Both the position numbers and the translations under genes were made by a program. Below are positions 46,033-55,183 of a stretch of DNA of 64,000 bases, in pieces; the first letter of the stretch is position 1; every line of letters starts with the position of its first letter. The notes below the pieces were generated by a model, which was not told where the DNA came from, made no database searches, and saw only the letters and a list, made by a program, of their open reading frames with translations. The stretch comes from Proteinivorax tanatarense. GTDB taxonomy: Bacteria; Bacillota; Proteinivoracia; Proteinivoracales; Proteinivoracaceae. The DNA is taken from NCBI RefSeq assembly GCF_040267685.1, contig NZ_CP158367.1, positions 3,027,219 to 3,091,218 on the forward strand, written 5' to 3'.

Positions 46033-46662
46033 CTATAGCAGTTTAAATATAACATCAATAACTTGCTGCACCAATGGTTTAAGTGCAAAATCTAACAATC
46101 CACTTTTTATTGCTTCCTTTTGATAAAACAAAAAATATAATTCCATTATATAAATTATAACACATGCTAAAATTAAGTTGCAAAGCCCATATACCGTTGC
46201 TCCTAGTACACCGCCGTTACTTTTTAGCAGTTGGTTTTTTAAAAAAAACTCGCTGGAAACGCTCATAATTAAAATAATGATTAACGTCAATGTCAATGCT
46301 TCTATAGCCTTTGCTATAATTTCAGCTGAAATATTAACCATACTCTCTCCAAGATATACTCTTTCATTCATGTTCTCTATAATCTTTTCCCTTAACTGAG
46401 TAGAAACAGGAAGTTCATTTGTAGCTTCTTGTATCATCAAATATGTTCTGTCTGTGGAAACCTCATAGGCTGTATCATCTATGTATAAGGTTTCTATTGT
46501 ATTTTGAATGCTTTGTTCTGTTAATACCGGCCAATTTATTCCAAATGCTATAAACAGTGCAGCTACAAAGTATATCCCTCTTATAAAAATCTCTTTTCTA
46601 TCTTTATAAAATCCAATTATAATTCCCCAAATAAATAACACCACAATAAAAACATCAGCCAT
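46033..46662 (-). CDS. CvpA-like membrane protein
   Basis: A 209-residue protein with about four or five membrane helices and an extracytoplasmic loop after the second helix. The arrangement resembles CvpA (colicin V production) family proteins, which are broadly conserved and of unclear role. Similarity is only at the level of topology and general sequence, so confidence is moderate. Cotranscription with the TSCPD gene downstream is likely. Confidence 0.55.
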   Translation of the reverse strand: MADVFIVVLFIWGIIIGFYKDRKEIFIRGIYFVAALFIAFGINWPVLTEQSIQNTIETLYIDDTAYEVSTDRTYLMIQEATNELPVSTQLREKIIENMNERVYLGESMVNISAEIIAKAIEALTLTLIIILIMSVSSEFFLKNQLLKSNGGVLGATVYGLCNLILACVIIYIMELYFLFYQKEAIKSGLLDFALKPLVQQVIDVIFKLL

Positions 46663-46720
46663 CCTATATCACCTCTTTAGTTAATTTATTTGCTAAGAGG
46701 TGATTTTATTCGATACAGAC

Positions 46721-47074
46721 TTAAGAGTTTTTTAAATACAAAACCCCAGCACTTGCTAAGATTGTCATTCTAACTGTACCATCAACGAAATATTGAATTA
46801 TCCCGCTGATAAAGATAGCAAGAATAGCAATAGCGATGGTTTGAACAATCTGGATCATATAATCTTCAATATACAAAAACAACCTTTGATTATACTTTAG
46901 CTTTACTAAAAAATCATAAATAACCTTTACAAATAAAAATAGTAGTATTGTAAATATAATTTTTTCTACATTTGCTACTATTGGAGATATTGTTTTATAA
47001 AAGTACTGGAACAACTCCCCAATGCCTAACAGTATTATAAAGCTTATAGGTAGGTTTATAAAGTTTGTTCTCAT
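46721..47074 (-). CDS. Unknown membrane protein
   Basis: A 117-residue protein with three hydrophobic segments (residues 7-25, 35-55 and 75-110) and few charged residues. No family recognised. It lies between the CvpA-like gene and the TPR gene on the same strand with short gaps, so it belongs to the same transcript. It might form a membrane module with the CvpA-like protein; nothing proves it. Confidence 0.55.
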   Translation of the reverse strand: MRTNFINLPISFIILLGIGELFQYFYKTISPIVANVEKIIFTILLFLFVKVIYDFLVKLKYNQRLFLYIEDYMIQIVQTIAIAILAIFISGIIQYFVDGTVRMTILASAGVLYLKNS

Positions 47075-47112
47075 AGTATCACCTTATTTCCTAGTTTCAC
47101 AAGCTCTTTCCA

Positions 47113-47700
47113 CTATCTAGTTAGCAGTAACCCTATTATTATTAACACAAGGATGGTTAGTACAATTGTTTTAAGAGTTGATTTTTTGTTTTCATTTTTG
47201 CTTTGCTCGTCATCAGATAAGTCAAAATCTAAGTATTCTTGCTCATCTCTTTTCATTTTTTTCTTTAGCCTATCTCCTTGAAATTTCTGTCCAAGTTTAT
47301 AATATTTCAAAGACAGTTCTATATCCCCTATTTTCTTATAGTAAATAGATAAACCTTCAAGGGTATTAGGGTTCTCTTCATCAATTTCATATGCCTTGTC
47401 AAAGTATTGCTTAGCCTGTTCCCAGTTTTTTTCTAGTAGATAGATGTTAGCCAAGTTCGTTAGAACTTGAGAATTGTCAGGCTGAATTTTTTTAGCTTTC
47501 TTAAAGAAGTCTTTTGCTTTTTCCATTTTGTTAACTTTAGTATATATTACGCCTAACTTGTTTAAACTGCCAGAATGTTCAGGTTCCTCTTCAAGTATTT
47601 GGTGAAATATTTCATGAGCATCTTTATTTTTTCCAATGTTCATTAAGGTGACTCCGTCTTTATAACGTTCTTCTATTTTTTTATTCACACTACCTTCCAA
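47113..47700 (-). CDS. TPR-repeat protein with C-terminal membrane anchor
   Basis: A 195-residue protein with three to four tetratricopeptide repeats (residues 10-145; the W/L-G-Y-A-F-A-P pattern is seen in GSLNKLGVIYTKVNKMEKAKDFF and QVLTNLANIYLLEKNWEQAK), an acidic linker and one C-terminal helix (TIVLTILVLIIIGLLLT) that anchors it with the repeats in the cytoplasm. TPR repeats bind other proteins; the partner is unknown. Placed in a row of small unknown genes. Confidence 0.8.
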   Translation of the reverse strand: MEGSVNKKIEERYKDGVTLMNIGKNKDAHEIFHQILEEEPEHSGSLNKLGVIYTKVNKMEKAKDFFKKAKKIQPDNSQVLTNLANIYLLEKNWEQAKQYFDKAYEIDEENPNTLEGLSIYYKKIGDIELSLKYYKLGQKFQGDRLKKKMKRDEQEYLDFDLSDDEQSKNENKKSTLKTIVLTILVLIIIGLLLTR

Positions 47701-47929
47701 ATTTCTACCTCCTTTTAGCCTTTAATTCTACTCTTGATTATTAAATCCTTCTTAAAAACATTATTTTTGTATAAAAGATAAAGTGAAATTCCATTTTAGT
47801 TCAATAAATGTTTTTCTCTACTGATTTTTATTATACATTTGAATTTTTTTGCTAAGATAACTAGCTGACGACTGTTAGGTCCTAATTTTCCATTTTTCAA
47901 TTCTTATAATTTACGAAAAAAATAATCTA

Positions 47930-48970
47930 CTACCAATAAGTTGTGATGATTTTTCTTTTTACAAAATGGTAAATTAAAGCAAGCATTATTATATAATTTA
48001 TGAACCCAAAAAAAGGGTATATTGATTTAACTAATTCTTCAAAGCCAATAAATGACAACGGGGTTGCTGTAATACTTAAAACTAGACCAATAGACGAATA
48101 GCTCCAATTTTTTATTCCTTTAACTCTGTTTATTATACCATGACCTGTAGCTATTGCTGAAGTTAATATAGCAATTAGTAAAGATAAAACCAATCCGTTG
48201 AACAACAACTGGTTTAAACCATAAGCCAGATCCATTATAGGAATTTGAGAATAGTTACTTATATCTTTGGTAGCTACTATTACAAGCATTAGCATAGTTC
48301 CTAGTATTCCCCCCCCTACTACAGAAATTACGAAAATATCTTTTTTATTGTATATTTCTTTTTTAAATGACGATAATACAACCATACCAATAATTAGGTT
48401 ATAAGAAACATATGAAGTGGCGGCTATAAAAGCATTCTGAGGTACTAACCCACCCATTCCAATAGTTGGTGCTGTTATGAAAATAGCTCTCAGCGATAAG
48501 AAAATTATAAAAATCACTAAAATTGGAACTAAAATAGAGTTTGCTTTTATAACTCCCTCCATACCAGTATAAAAAATAAGGTTTATCATAATTAGAAATA
48601 CAATTACAGCTATAGTTTTACTCGTTATTATATATGTAGTTAGTAAAGTAACAGCAGCAGAAATCATTATTGTAAAACCAGAAAATAAAAAAAACATAAT
48701 AATAAAGTCGAATGCTATTGCACCTTTTTTGCCAACTATTACATTTATCAAGTCTTTATGGTCGCTTATTTTTTCATTTAATACAATATCTAAAATAACA
48801 TAAGCAAAAAAAATAAACATCGCTGTAGCTATTCCTCCACCTAAAATACCCTCTAACTTAAAAACAGAAAAAAACTGAACAACCTCTTGTCCAGTCGCAA
48901 ATCCAGCACCAATAATTGCTCCACAATAGGTTAAAGCTAGTTTTATCCCTCTTTTTTCCATTAGGCTCAC
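47930..48970 (-). CDS. YkvI family membrane transporter-like protein
   Basis: A 346-residue protein with about ten helices. The opening LALTYCGAIIGAGFATGQEVVQFF is the hallmark of the YkvI family, related to APC-superfamily transporters, where GAIIGAGFASG forms the broken first helix binding the substrate. The ligand is unknown. It reads divergently from yyaC with 75 bases between. The high content of isoleucine reflects the AT-rich genome. Confidence 0.83.
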   Translation of the reverse strand: MSLMEKRGIKLALTYCGAIIGAGFATGQEVVQFFSVFKLEGILGGGIATAMFIFFAYVILDIVLNEKISDHKDLINVIVGKKGAIAFDFIIMFFLFSGFTIMISAAVTLLTTYIITSKTIAVIVFLIMINLIFYTGMEGVIKANSILVPILVIFIIFLSLRAIFITAPTIGMGGLVPQNAFIAATSYVSYNLIIGMVVLSSFKKEIYNKKDIFVISVVGGGILGTMLMLVIVATKDISNYSQIPIMDLAYGLNQLLFNGLVLSLLIAILTSAIATGHGIINRVKGIKNWSYSSIGLVLSITATPLSFIGFEELVKSIYPFFGFINYIIMLALIYHFVKRKIITTYW

Positions 48971-49045
48971 TCCTAAAATATTTGTTTGTAATAACTATTC
49001 AATTTTTTCATATAAATTACCATGGCATTGTACGGGAGGTAATCT

Positions 49046-49642
49046 ATGTTTAATTTTTTTGATAAAGATAAAACAAAGTGTTTTAAAAAAAGTGTTTACC
49101 ACAAAAAAGATGAGTGTCATAAAGATGTATCAGCTCTTCTTTATAATTTTTCTTGTCATATTAAGCCAAACTGGAATAAATTAGTTGTTTTATGTATCGG
49201 CACTGACCGCTCTACAGGAGATAGCTTAGGGCCCATAATAGGCAGCAAGCTATTTCACTTAAACAGTCACGATGATGTTCTTATTTTGGGGAATTTAGAT
49301 GATCCCGTCCACGCTTCTAATCTTGCAAAAAATATACAGAGCATTAACCTTCTCAAAAATCCATTAGTAATTGCAATAGATGCCTCTTTAGGAAATAGTG
49401 ATAATATAGGAAAGATAAACTTAGGAATAGGGAGCCTAAAACCAGGAGCGGGGGTTAAAAAAAACCTGCCTGAAGTAGGCGATATTTATATTACTGGGGT
49501 TGTTAATGTTGGAGGGTTCATGGAATACTTTGTTCTTCAAAATACCAGACTTTCTTTGGTGATGAATATGGCTGATGTCATATCCAACGGTTTAGAGGAA
49601 TTTATAATTTCTGTAAATAAAAATGCCGCTAAAAAGGCATAA
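49046..49642 (+). CDS. yyaC: Spore protease YyaC
   Basis: A 198-residue protein. VVLCIGTDRSTGDSLGPIIG, DDPVHASNL, AIDASLGNSDNIGKIN and PGAGVKKNLPEVGDIYITGV are the YyaC/DUF1256 signature. YyaC proteins are related to the germination protease fold and are found only in spore formers, so this gene is the best marker that the organism makes endospores. It is preceded by GGGAGG six to seven bases from the ATG and is transcribed opposite to its neighbours. Confidence 0.93.
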   Translation: MFNFFDKDKTKCFKKSVYHKKDECHKDVSALLYNFSCHIKPNWNKLVVLCIGTDRSTGDSLGPIIGSKLFHLNSHDDVLILGNLDDPVHASNLAKNIQSINLLKNPLVIAIDASLGNSDNIGKINLGIGSLKPGAGVKKNLPEVGDIYITGVVNVGGFMEYFVLQNTRLSLVMNMADVISNGLEEFIISVNKNAAKKA

Positions 49643-49664
49643 AAAAAGGTGGCTTTGCCACCTT
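49641..49664 (-). terminator. Terminator of the YkuS-like gene
   Basis: AAGGTGGC / GCCACCTT with a three-base loop followed by seven T on the minus strand. The stop of the gene at 49663 touches the stem. Confidence 0.88.
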
Positions 49665-49902
49665 AATGATAGATTTTACTGTTGATAACCTCTACTATTG
49701 TAGCTTCTGATACTGAGCTACTTTCTAAAATCGGAACTTCGTTAATTGGATTTGCTAGTTCGTCAACGCTACTTTTATTTTTTACGACTACCGCCGAAGG
49801 AAATTGATATTGTTCAGACAAATCTATCACCCTAAAACCTGCTTTTTCCAACCTTTCTTTATAGCTTTGTAATCCTGTGTCTATAGCTACTACCTTCTTC
49901 AT
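49663..49902 (-). CDS. YkuS/UPF0180 family protein
   Basis: A 79-residue protein starting VVAIDTGLQSYKERLEKAGFRV and ending in an SSVSEATIVEVIN helix, the layout of the UPF0180/YkuS family (short alpha-beta Rossmann-like fold). The CDC motif of Bacillus YkuS is absent (VVVKNK instead). Family members appear in spore formers; function unknown. Monocistronic, converging on yyaC. Confidence 0.75.
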   Translation of the reverse strand: MKKVVAIDTGLQSYKERLEKAGFRVIDLSEQYQFPSAVVVKNKSSVDELANPINEVPILESSSVSEATIVEVINSKIYH

Positions 49903-49956
49903 ATCTTCCTCCTAACTTTTTTTTTAGTATAGGAGTTTTATCAAAATCTTATCCAT

Positions 49957-49995
49957 AAAAAAGATATCTACTGTTTTTAAGTAGATATCTTTTTT
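49957..49995 (-). terminator. Terminator of the bactofilin operon
   Basis: AAAAAAGATATCTAC / GTAGATATCTTTTTT with an eight-base loop, four bases past the bactofilin stop on the minus strand. Confidence 0.9.
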
Positions 49996-49998
49996 ATA

Positions 49999-50403
49999 CT
50001 AACTTTGGGTCTTTTCTTTTGCTTTTATGCTCTCATCTTTATCTCTTTTTGAGTTGGATTCATTCATTTCACAATTCCCATTAAAAACAGCTCCATCTCC
50101 TACCTCCAAACTAGAAACCTTAATATCACCAATAAGCTTTGCAGTAGGTAGCAATTCTAACAAACCTTCTATTTCAACATTGCCAATTATAGTGCCAGAA
50201 ACTGTTAAGTTTTTGGCTTTGACATTTGCTTCCACCTCTCCAGTTTCACCAATTAAAACATTCCCGGTGGATAAAATTTCACCTTTTACCGATCCATCAA
50301 TACGCAAAATACCCTTCGCTTTTAAATCTCCGTCAAATTCGCTGTCTTTGCCAACTATTGTGTCTATTTTAGTTGGATCAAATTCTTCTTTCTTTTTAAA
50401 CAA
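49999..50403 (-). CDS. Bactofilin
   Basis: A 134-residue polymer-forming cytoskeletal protein. IVGKDSEFDGDLKAKGILRI followed by DGSVKGEIL and repeated six-residue rungs (VLIGETGEVEANVKAKN, VSGTIIGNVEIEG) form the right-handed beta-helix, flanked by short charged ends. Bactofilins assemble filaments at the membrane and often recruit M23 peptidases; here the M23 gene lies 22 bases upstream on the same strand, fitting that pairing. Confidence 0.92.
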   Translation of the reverse strand: MFKKKEEFDPTKIDTIVGKDSEFDGDLKAKGILRIDGSVKGEILSTGNVLIGETGEVEANVKAKNLTVSGTIIGNVEIEGLLELLPTAKLIGDIKVSSLEVGDGAVFNGNCEMNESNSKRDKDESIKAKEKTQS

Positions 50404-50425
50404 TGGCTTCCCCCCTCCTATCTTT

Positions 50426-51325
50426 TTAATAATAGTCTGTTGGGTTGACAGGATTTCCTCTTACTCTTACCTCGTAGTGTAAGTGAGGTCCAGTACTCTG
50501 CCCTGTGCTACCCATTTGCCCTATAGTTTCACCTTTTGTTACTTTTTGGCCCGTTCTAACTTCTATTTCCGACAGGTGAGCATAGTAGGTTGTATATCCA
50601 TAACCGTGATCTATAATAATCATATTACCGTAACCACCATTATATGAAGCTCTAACCACCGTCCCATTTGCTGTAGCTTTAATTGGTGTTCCAGTAGAGT
50701 TTGCTATATCAACCCCACTATGAAATTGCCTTGCTCCTGTAAAGGGATGATTTCTGTAACCAAAAGGGGATGAAACCCTCCCTGTAGTAGGCCTTATTGA
50801 AGGAGTATGAGCTTGTCTTTTAGCCTGTTTCTCTGCGTCAGATACTAGAGTATCCATATTTTCTTTTTGAGATGGAAGTTCATTACTTAGTAAGCTTAAT
50901 GAGATTTCAGTTCTTTCAACAGATGTAGACCCTCTACTTGCAGTAAAAAAGGAGCGTTCATCATCGGTCTCCTTTAAACTTTCACCTTCTTGCTCTTCAT
51001 AGTCCGTTAATTCTTTAAGTTGATCTTGCAGTTCTTCTATTTGTTTAAACTCTTCTAACACATTTTGTGTTTGCTCCGCTAGGTTTTCTAATTGTTTACT
51101 TTTTTCTTGGTTCTCAAGTCTAAGTTCCTCTAATTCAGACATTGAACCTGCCATATCAATATACTTTGCAAAAAAACCTATAAATCCAATTAGCACTAAA
51201 AGTATTAATACTCCAGTAATCTGAATTGCTAAGATAGGAAGGTTGAATCTTAAGGGTTTGTCATTAGAGTGAGGTAATATCATCAAAGTAAATTTTTTGT
51301 TTTCCTTGTTTTCACTGGACATCAT
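50426..51325 (-). CDS. M23 family peptidoglycan endopeptidase with coiled coil
   Basis: A 299-residue membrane-anchored protein: cytoplasmic start with KFTLMILPHSNDKPLRFNLP, one helix (residues 28-48), a coiled coil (60-115) and a C-terminal M23 domain with GARQFHSGVD and GPHLHYEVRV zinc motifs and YGNMIIIDHGYGYTTYYAH. It likely trims peptidoglycan peptides from outside while its N-terminus may contact the bactofilin encoded next. The pairing of M23 peptidase and bactofilin is widespread and usually affects cell shape. Confidence 0.92.
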   Translation of the reverse strand: MMSSENKENKKFTLMILPHSNDKPLRFNLPILAIQITGVLILLVLIGFIGFFAKYIDMAGSMSELEELRLENQEKSKQLENLAEQTQNVLEEFKQIEELQDQLKELTDYEEQEGESLKETDDERSFFTASRGSTSVERTEISLSLLSNELPSQKENMDTLVSDAEKQAKRQAHTPSIRPTTGRVSSPFGYRNHPFTGARQFHSGVDIANSTGTPIKATANGTVVRASYNGGYGNMIIIDHGYGYTTYYAHLSEIEVRTGQKVTKGETIGQMGSTGQSTGPHLHYEVRVRGNPVNPTDYY

Positions 51326-51370
51326 CTACCCTCCTGCCTTTGTAGTTAAATTACTCTACAACATACTATA

Positions 51371-51868
51371 TTATTTTTTATTTATTGCTAAGTCAACCAC
51401 TTTTTTTTCTTCATCTGACAAATTATAGGTAGACGTACCTTCTTTTATCGGCTTAGCATACACCCTGGATTCTTCTCTTCCATAAATAGTGCTCAACACT
51501 ACACCATCTTTTTTACCATCTAATAGCGCAATAGAAAAACTTTGATCACTGCCAGTACCAAAAGCATTATACCTTATGATGCCATACCGCTGTGGATAAT
51601 TAATCAGTTCACTTTTCATCTCCGTAACTTTTTTTTCTATATCTTTATTAGCCATCTCTAATACTTCCGTTTTATCCAAAACCTTATTCAATATACTCTC
51701 TACAGATTCACCTTTAGAAGAGTAGGCAAGCTTTCTATATTGCTTTAGTTGTTTTTTTAAACTAATTAAGTTATAAATCATAATTATCATAAATATAAAA
51801 AATAATGATGTTATAACCAAAAATATTAATCCGTTATTGCTTTCTATAAAATTTGTTAACTGTTCCAT
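51371..51868 (-). CDS. DUF4446 family membrane-anchored protein
   Basis: A 165-residue protein with one N-terminal helix (LIFLVITSLFFIFMIIMIY), a short coiled coil and the DUF4446 C-terminal segment (RYGIIRYNAFGTGSDQSFSI, DGVVLSTIYGREESRVYAKP, LSDEEKKVVDLA). This family commonly lies near parB and bactofilin/M23 genes in Clostridia. Function unknown; membrane anchoring predicted with the conserved domain in the cytoplasm. Confidence 0.85.
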   Translation of the reverse strand: MEQLTNFIESNNGLIFLVITSLFFIFMIIMIYNLISLKKQLKQYRKLAYSSKGESVESILNKVLDKTEVLEMANKDIEKKVTEMKSELINYPQRYGIIRYNAFGTGSDQSFSIALLDGKKDGVVLSTIYGREESRVYAKPIKEGTSTYNLSDEEKKVVDLAINKK

Positions 51869-51941
51869 TGTCTTCCTCCTTAAAGTCTTAAACTTTTCAA
51901 CTTATTATATTCCCTACCACTATAGCTAAATCCTTTTTAAT

Positions 51942-51980
51942 GAACAAAAAATCTCGCTCTAGGAGCGAGATTTTTTGTTC
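51942..51980 (-). terminator. Terminator with stop codon in its loop
   Basis: Eighteen-base perfect arms (GAACAAAAAATCTCGCTC and complement) with a three-base loop. The stop codon (TAG) of the 79-residue gene ending at 51959 lies at the loop, and T-runs occur on both sides. Confidence 0.92.
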
Positions 51981-52198
51981 TTTTTGCTTTCTATTAAATC
52001 CACCGGCGCCCAGTTGTTTGACCAGTCTCCCTGACATACGCTTCCAAAGAGAAATGGTTTTTCCAAATGGTTTTTACTATTTACCCAATTAGTTTCCTCT
52101 CTTTTTAAGCCAAATGTGTTAAAAAGTTCTTGTTCATCTATCGACATTGAGAAAACAGGGGCTACTTCTTCGGTGGGAGGAGAGGTTTTTCTTTTCAT
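51959..52198 (-). CDS. 79-aa protein of unknown family
   Basis: A hydrophilic protein with no recognised family. It has a Pro/Thr/Glu-rich start (RKTSPPTEEVAPVFSMSIDE), a central NTFGLKREETNWVNSKN and an aromatic CQGDWSNNWAPVDLIE region, ending in a basic tail. AAAGGAGG lies about eight bases upstream of the ATG, and the gene ends in a tight terminator, so it is probably expressed alone. No membrane segment or signal peptide. It may be lineage-specific. Confidence 0.55.
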   Translation of the reverse strand: MKRKTSPPTEEVAPVFSMSIDEQELFNTFGLKREETNWVNSKNHLEKPFLFGSVCQGDWSNNWAPVDLIESKKNKKSRS

Positions 52199-52246
52199 TT
52201 TTATAACCTCCTTTAAATTTATAATCCCACCTATATGAATATTTTA

Positions 52247-53323
52247 TTAGTAATTTAGTAATTTTCCACTATTATCTATTTTCCTTAATTTTTCATCGGT
52301 ATTGAGATAAACTTTTTTATTCAAGTTCATAACAACACAACTATGGTTAGGGATTATGCTTATTTCTTCACCAATTTTAGGTAATTTGTCTCCTTTAATA
52401 ACTCCATGCTCTTCGGAGAGTGATATTATATTTAAAAAGGGATATTCTACTATCCGTCCATAACCAGTTATAGCTTCGTTTCCATGAGCGCCTCTATCTA
52501 AACCTAAAGTTTTTGAACCTGCATCAATAACTGCTCTATCTCCCACTTTGCTCACAACAGTAGATTTTACTATAAGTGAACAGTTATCGACTGTTGTAAC
52601 TCCTAAGCTAGCTTGTGTATTATCATAAAAGATAAAATTCCCTGGTCTTACTTCTGTTACACCGTTTAATCCAACACTAAAGTTTATGGTTGGAGTAGCA
52701 CCAACACTAATTTCCTTTACAAAAATTTCTCTTTCTTCTATATAACTCTTTATTAGCATTAGCTTTTTTACTTCTTTTGCAGCAATCTCTTGAATTTCAT
52801 CAATGTTTTTAGCAGCATAAGCATGACCTGCATGACTTATTAAACCCAAAAAATCTAAGTGTTTTTTTCTGGATACACTCTCTGCTAACTTATAACCCTG
52901 TTCTTTTGAATCAATGCCGCAGCGATTTAAACCGGTATTGACTTTGATTAATACTTTAAGAGAGTTATCAAACTTTTGGCATACTTTTTCAGCAACTTTA
53001 ATCCCCTCAAACGAATCAACTATAATTGTAACGTCAGCTTTATAGCGCATTTTTAAAACTCGTTCTAACTGTTCACTTTTTATTAGTGGGTAAGCTATAA
53101 GTATATCTTTAAATCCATTTGCTACTAAGTTTTCACCTTCTGACACCTTTGAAACTGTTATTCCACTACTGCCCCATTCTTGCTGTAATTTTGCAATTTG
53201 GGGTGTTTTATGTGCTTTATAGTGAGGTCTTATTTTTATATTTTTTGTTTTACACTTTTGATAAATTTCCTTGAAGTTTTTTTCCATTTTTTTATAGTTA
53301 ATTATAACTCTTGGAGTTTCCAT
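52247..53323 (-). CDS. PLP-dependent D-threonine aldolase/D-serine dehydratase-like enzyme
   Basis: A 358-residue fold-type III PLP enzyme. RPHYKAHKTPQIAKLQ near residue 35 holds the PLP lysine, LIKVNTGLNRCGI and GATPTINF line the barrel, and PNHSCVVMNLN near residue 330 supplies the His and Cys metal ligands typical of D-threonine aldolase and eukaryotic-type D-serine dehydratase. It probably cleaves or dehydrates a D-hydroxyamino acid; which one is unclear. Two bases after the DUF554 gene, so coupled. Confidence 0.83.
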   Translation of the reverse strand: METPRVIINYKKMEKNFKEIYQKCKTKNIKIRPHYKAHKTPQIAKLQQEWGSSGITVSKVSEGENLVANGFKDILIAYPLIKSEQLERVLKMRYKADVTIIVDSFEGIKVAEKVCQKFDNSLKVLIKVNTGLNRCGIDSKEQGYKLAESVSRKKHLDFLGLISHAGHAYAAKNIDEIQEIAAKEVKKLMLIKSYIEEREIFVKEISVGATPTINFSVGLNGVTEVRPGNFIFYDNTQASLGVTTVDNCSLIVKSTVVSKVGDRAVIDAGSKTLGLDRGAHGNEAITGYGRIVEYPFLNIISLSEEHGVIKGDKLPKIGEEISIIPNHSCVVMNLNKKVYLNTDEKLRKIDNSGKLLNY

Positions 53324-53325
53324 TT

Positions 53326-54006
53326 TTATCCCCCCACAAAATAATAATAAACCATACCAACTACTAAACTTGGGATCATATTAGCAACTCTTATATTTTT
53401 CATTCCTAAAATGTTTATGCCAATTCCAACTATTAAAACTCCACCTATTCCACTTAGGTACATCTGCATTGAATGGTTGAAAAAATCTCCTAATACAGAA
53501 GCCAACAAATATATTAAACCTTGATATATGAAAACTAAAACACCGGAAAAAACAACTCCAATTCCCATTGCCGATGCAAAAGCAATTGATGTCACCCCAT
53601 CTATAGCAGCTTTAGCATATAAAACCTCTGAAAACCCTAAGGATTCCTCTATAGCTCCAATGACAGCTAATGGACCTACACAATATGTTATCGATGCAAA
53701 AACAAAACCTTTAGCAATATTTCCTTTTACACGGTTATGCATTTTTACTTCTATTAATTTGCCTAGCTTATTAATATAACCATCTATATCAATCCATTCT
53801 CCTAAAAATATTCCTATTACTAATGATCCTATTAATATAATAAAATTAGCTTCACTTTCTATAAACATACTTGTGCCTAGCAGTATCACTAATATACCCA
53901 AACCACTTAATAAGTTTTTTTGAGTCCTTTCTGGCAACAAATTTTTAAAAATAACACCTATACTTCCACCTAAAAAAATTGCTAAAGCGTTGAATAAGTT
54001 TCCCAT
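53326..54006 (-). CDS. DUF554 family membrane protein
   Basis: A 226-residue protein with six to seven helices: it starts MGNLFNALAIFLGGSIGVIF, and has KGFVFASITYCVGPLAVIGA and AAIDGVTSIAFASAMGIGV, the DUF554 (YdfK/YqgA) pattern. Role unknown; a transporter or channel has been suggested from topology only. It lies between the cysteine desulfurase-like and PLP enzyme genes with gaps of three and two bases, so all three share a transcript. Confidence 0.88.
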   Translation of the reverse strand: MGNLFNALAIFLGGSIGVIFKNLLPERTQKNLLSGLGILVILLGTSMFIESEANFIILIGSLVIGIFLGEWIDIDGYINKLGKLIEVKMHNRVKGNIAKGFVFASITYCVGPLAVIGAIEESLGFSEVLYAKAAIDGVTSIAFASAMGIGVVFSGVLVFIYQGLIYLLASVLGDFFNHSMQMYLSGIGGVLIVGIGINILGMKNIRVANMIPSLVVGMVYYYFVGG

Positions 54007-54009
54007 ATG

Positions 54010-55140
54010 TCAACCTCGCTTTAATTCCGCAACTGCGTCTAGTAAAATATCTATTTCTGCCTGACTATTATAATACCCTGGACTAACACGCACAGTACCT
54101 TGCTTTGCTGTGCCAAATGTTTTATGGGCAGAAGGGGAGCAGTGAAGCCCAGCTCGAACTATAATATCATATAAGTCATCTAATATAAAAGCAACTTCTG
54201 TGGAATCCATGTCTCCTATATTAAAAGATATCACAGAACTTTTTTCACCACCATCATACACTGTAGCTTTTAGCTCTTCTAATCCATTTCTTAAATACCC
54301 TGATAATTTCCGCTTATGATTTTTAATTGTGTCTATTCCTTTTTCGTTTATAAAATCAATTCCTGCTCCTAAAGCCCAAATACCAGGGGTGTTTAGTGTG
54401 CCTGACTCAAACCTTTCAGGTCCGCACAATGGTACGCTTGCACTTTCTGAACTAGAGCCCGTCCCCCCAATTTTAAGAGGTTCAACTTCAAAATCGCTTT
54501 TTAAGTAAAATCCTCCTGTACCAACTGGCCCAAACAAACTTTTATGACCGGCAAAAATTAAAGCGTCTACTCCCCACTCAGTGGCGTTAATCATCTTTTC
54601 TCCTACACTTTGTGCTACATCCACAACAACTTTACTTTTAGAGTACTCTTTTACAATTTTGTTTATTTCTTTAATATCTTGTTCTGTTCCAAACACATTA
54701 CTAACGTGATTTACAACAACTATCTTTGTATTTGCTTTTAATTGCTCCTTTAAGTCTTTCAAATCAATATGTCCACGTATATGTTTACAAAAGCTTAATT
54801 CTACACCTTTATTTTCCTTTAAATATTTTAGCGGTCTCCATACAGCATTATGCTCCATTGATGTAGAAATAACATGATCACCTTTTTTAAGACTACCTAG
54901 TAACACAGTACTCATAGCTTCCGTAGCGCTGCTTGTAAAGACTATTTGAGAAGAACATTTTGCAGTTAAAAATTTAGCTACTTTCTCTCTAACCTGAAAA
55001 ACTGCCCGAGCTGTTTCCCTTGAAAAGCTATGTCCTCCTCTACCTGGATTTGCACCAAAATTCCTTAAAGCATAGTCATGAGCTTTATAAACACTTTCGG
55101 GTTTTGGGTATGTTGTTGCAGCATTGTCTAGATAGATCAT
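54010..55140 (-). CDS. Cysteine desulfurase family aminotransferase
   Basis: A 376-residue class V aminotransferase-fold PLP enzyme. It starts MIYLDNAATTYPKPESVY; GHKSLFGPVGTGGFYL holds the PLP lysine and HCSPSAHKTFGT the active-site cysteine. This matches the cysteine desulfurase-like TIGR01977 group common in Clostridia. The ATG at 55140 has AGGAG upstream; the longer frame would run through the parS site. It may supply sulfur for clusters or act as selenocysteine lyase; no partner scaffold gene is nearby. Confidence 0.88.
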   Translation of the reverse strand: MIYLDNAATTYPKPESVYKAHDYALRNFGANPGRGGHSFSRETARAVFQVREKVAKFLTAKCSSQIVFTSSATEAMSTVLLGSLKKGDHVISTSMEHNAVWRPLKYLKENKGVELSFCKHIRGHIDLKDLKEQLKANTKIVVVNHVSNVFGTEQDIKEINKIVKEYSKSKVVVDVAQSVGEKMINATEWGVDALIFAGHKSLFGPVGTGGFYLKSDFEVEPLKIGGTGSSSESASVPLCGPERFESGTLNTPGIWALGAGIDFINEKGIDTIKNHKRKLSGYLRNGLEELKATVYDGGEKSSVISFNIGDMDSTEVAFILDDLYDIIVRAGLHCSPSAHKTFGTAKQGTVRVSPGYYNSQAEIDILLDAVAELKRG

Positions 55141-55159
55141 AATCTCCACTCCTCTCAAA

Positions 55160-55175
55160 TGTTTCACGTGAAACA
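55160..55175. promoter_or_regulatory. parS centromere site
   Basis: TGTTTCACGTGAAACA, identical to the 16-base Firmicutes parS consensus, in the gap between spo0J and the cysteine desulfurase-like gene. It is the loading site for ParB (Spo0J). Confidence 0.95.
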
Positions 55176-55183
55176 TTTATTCA

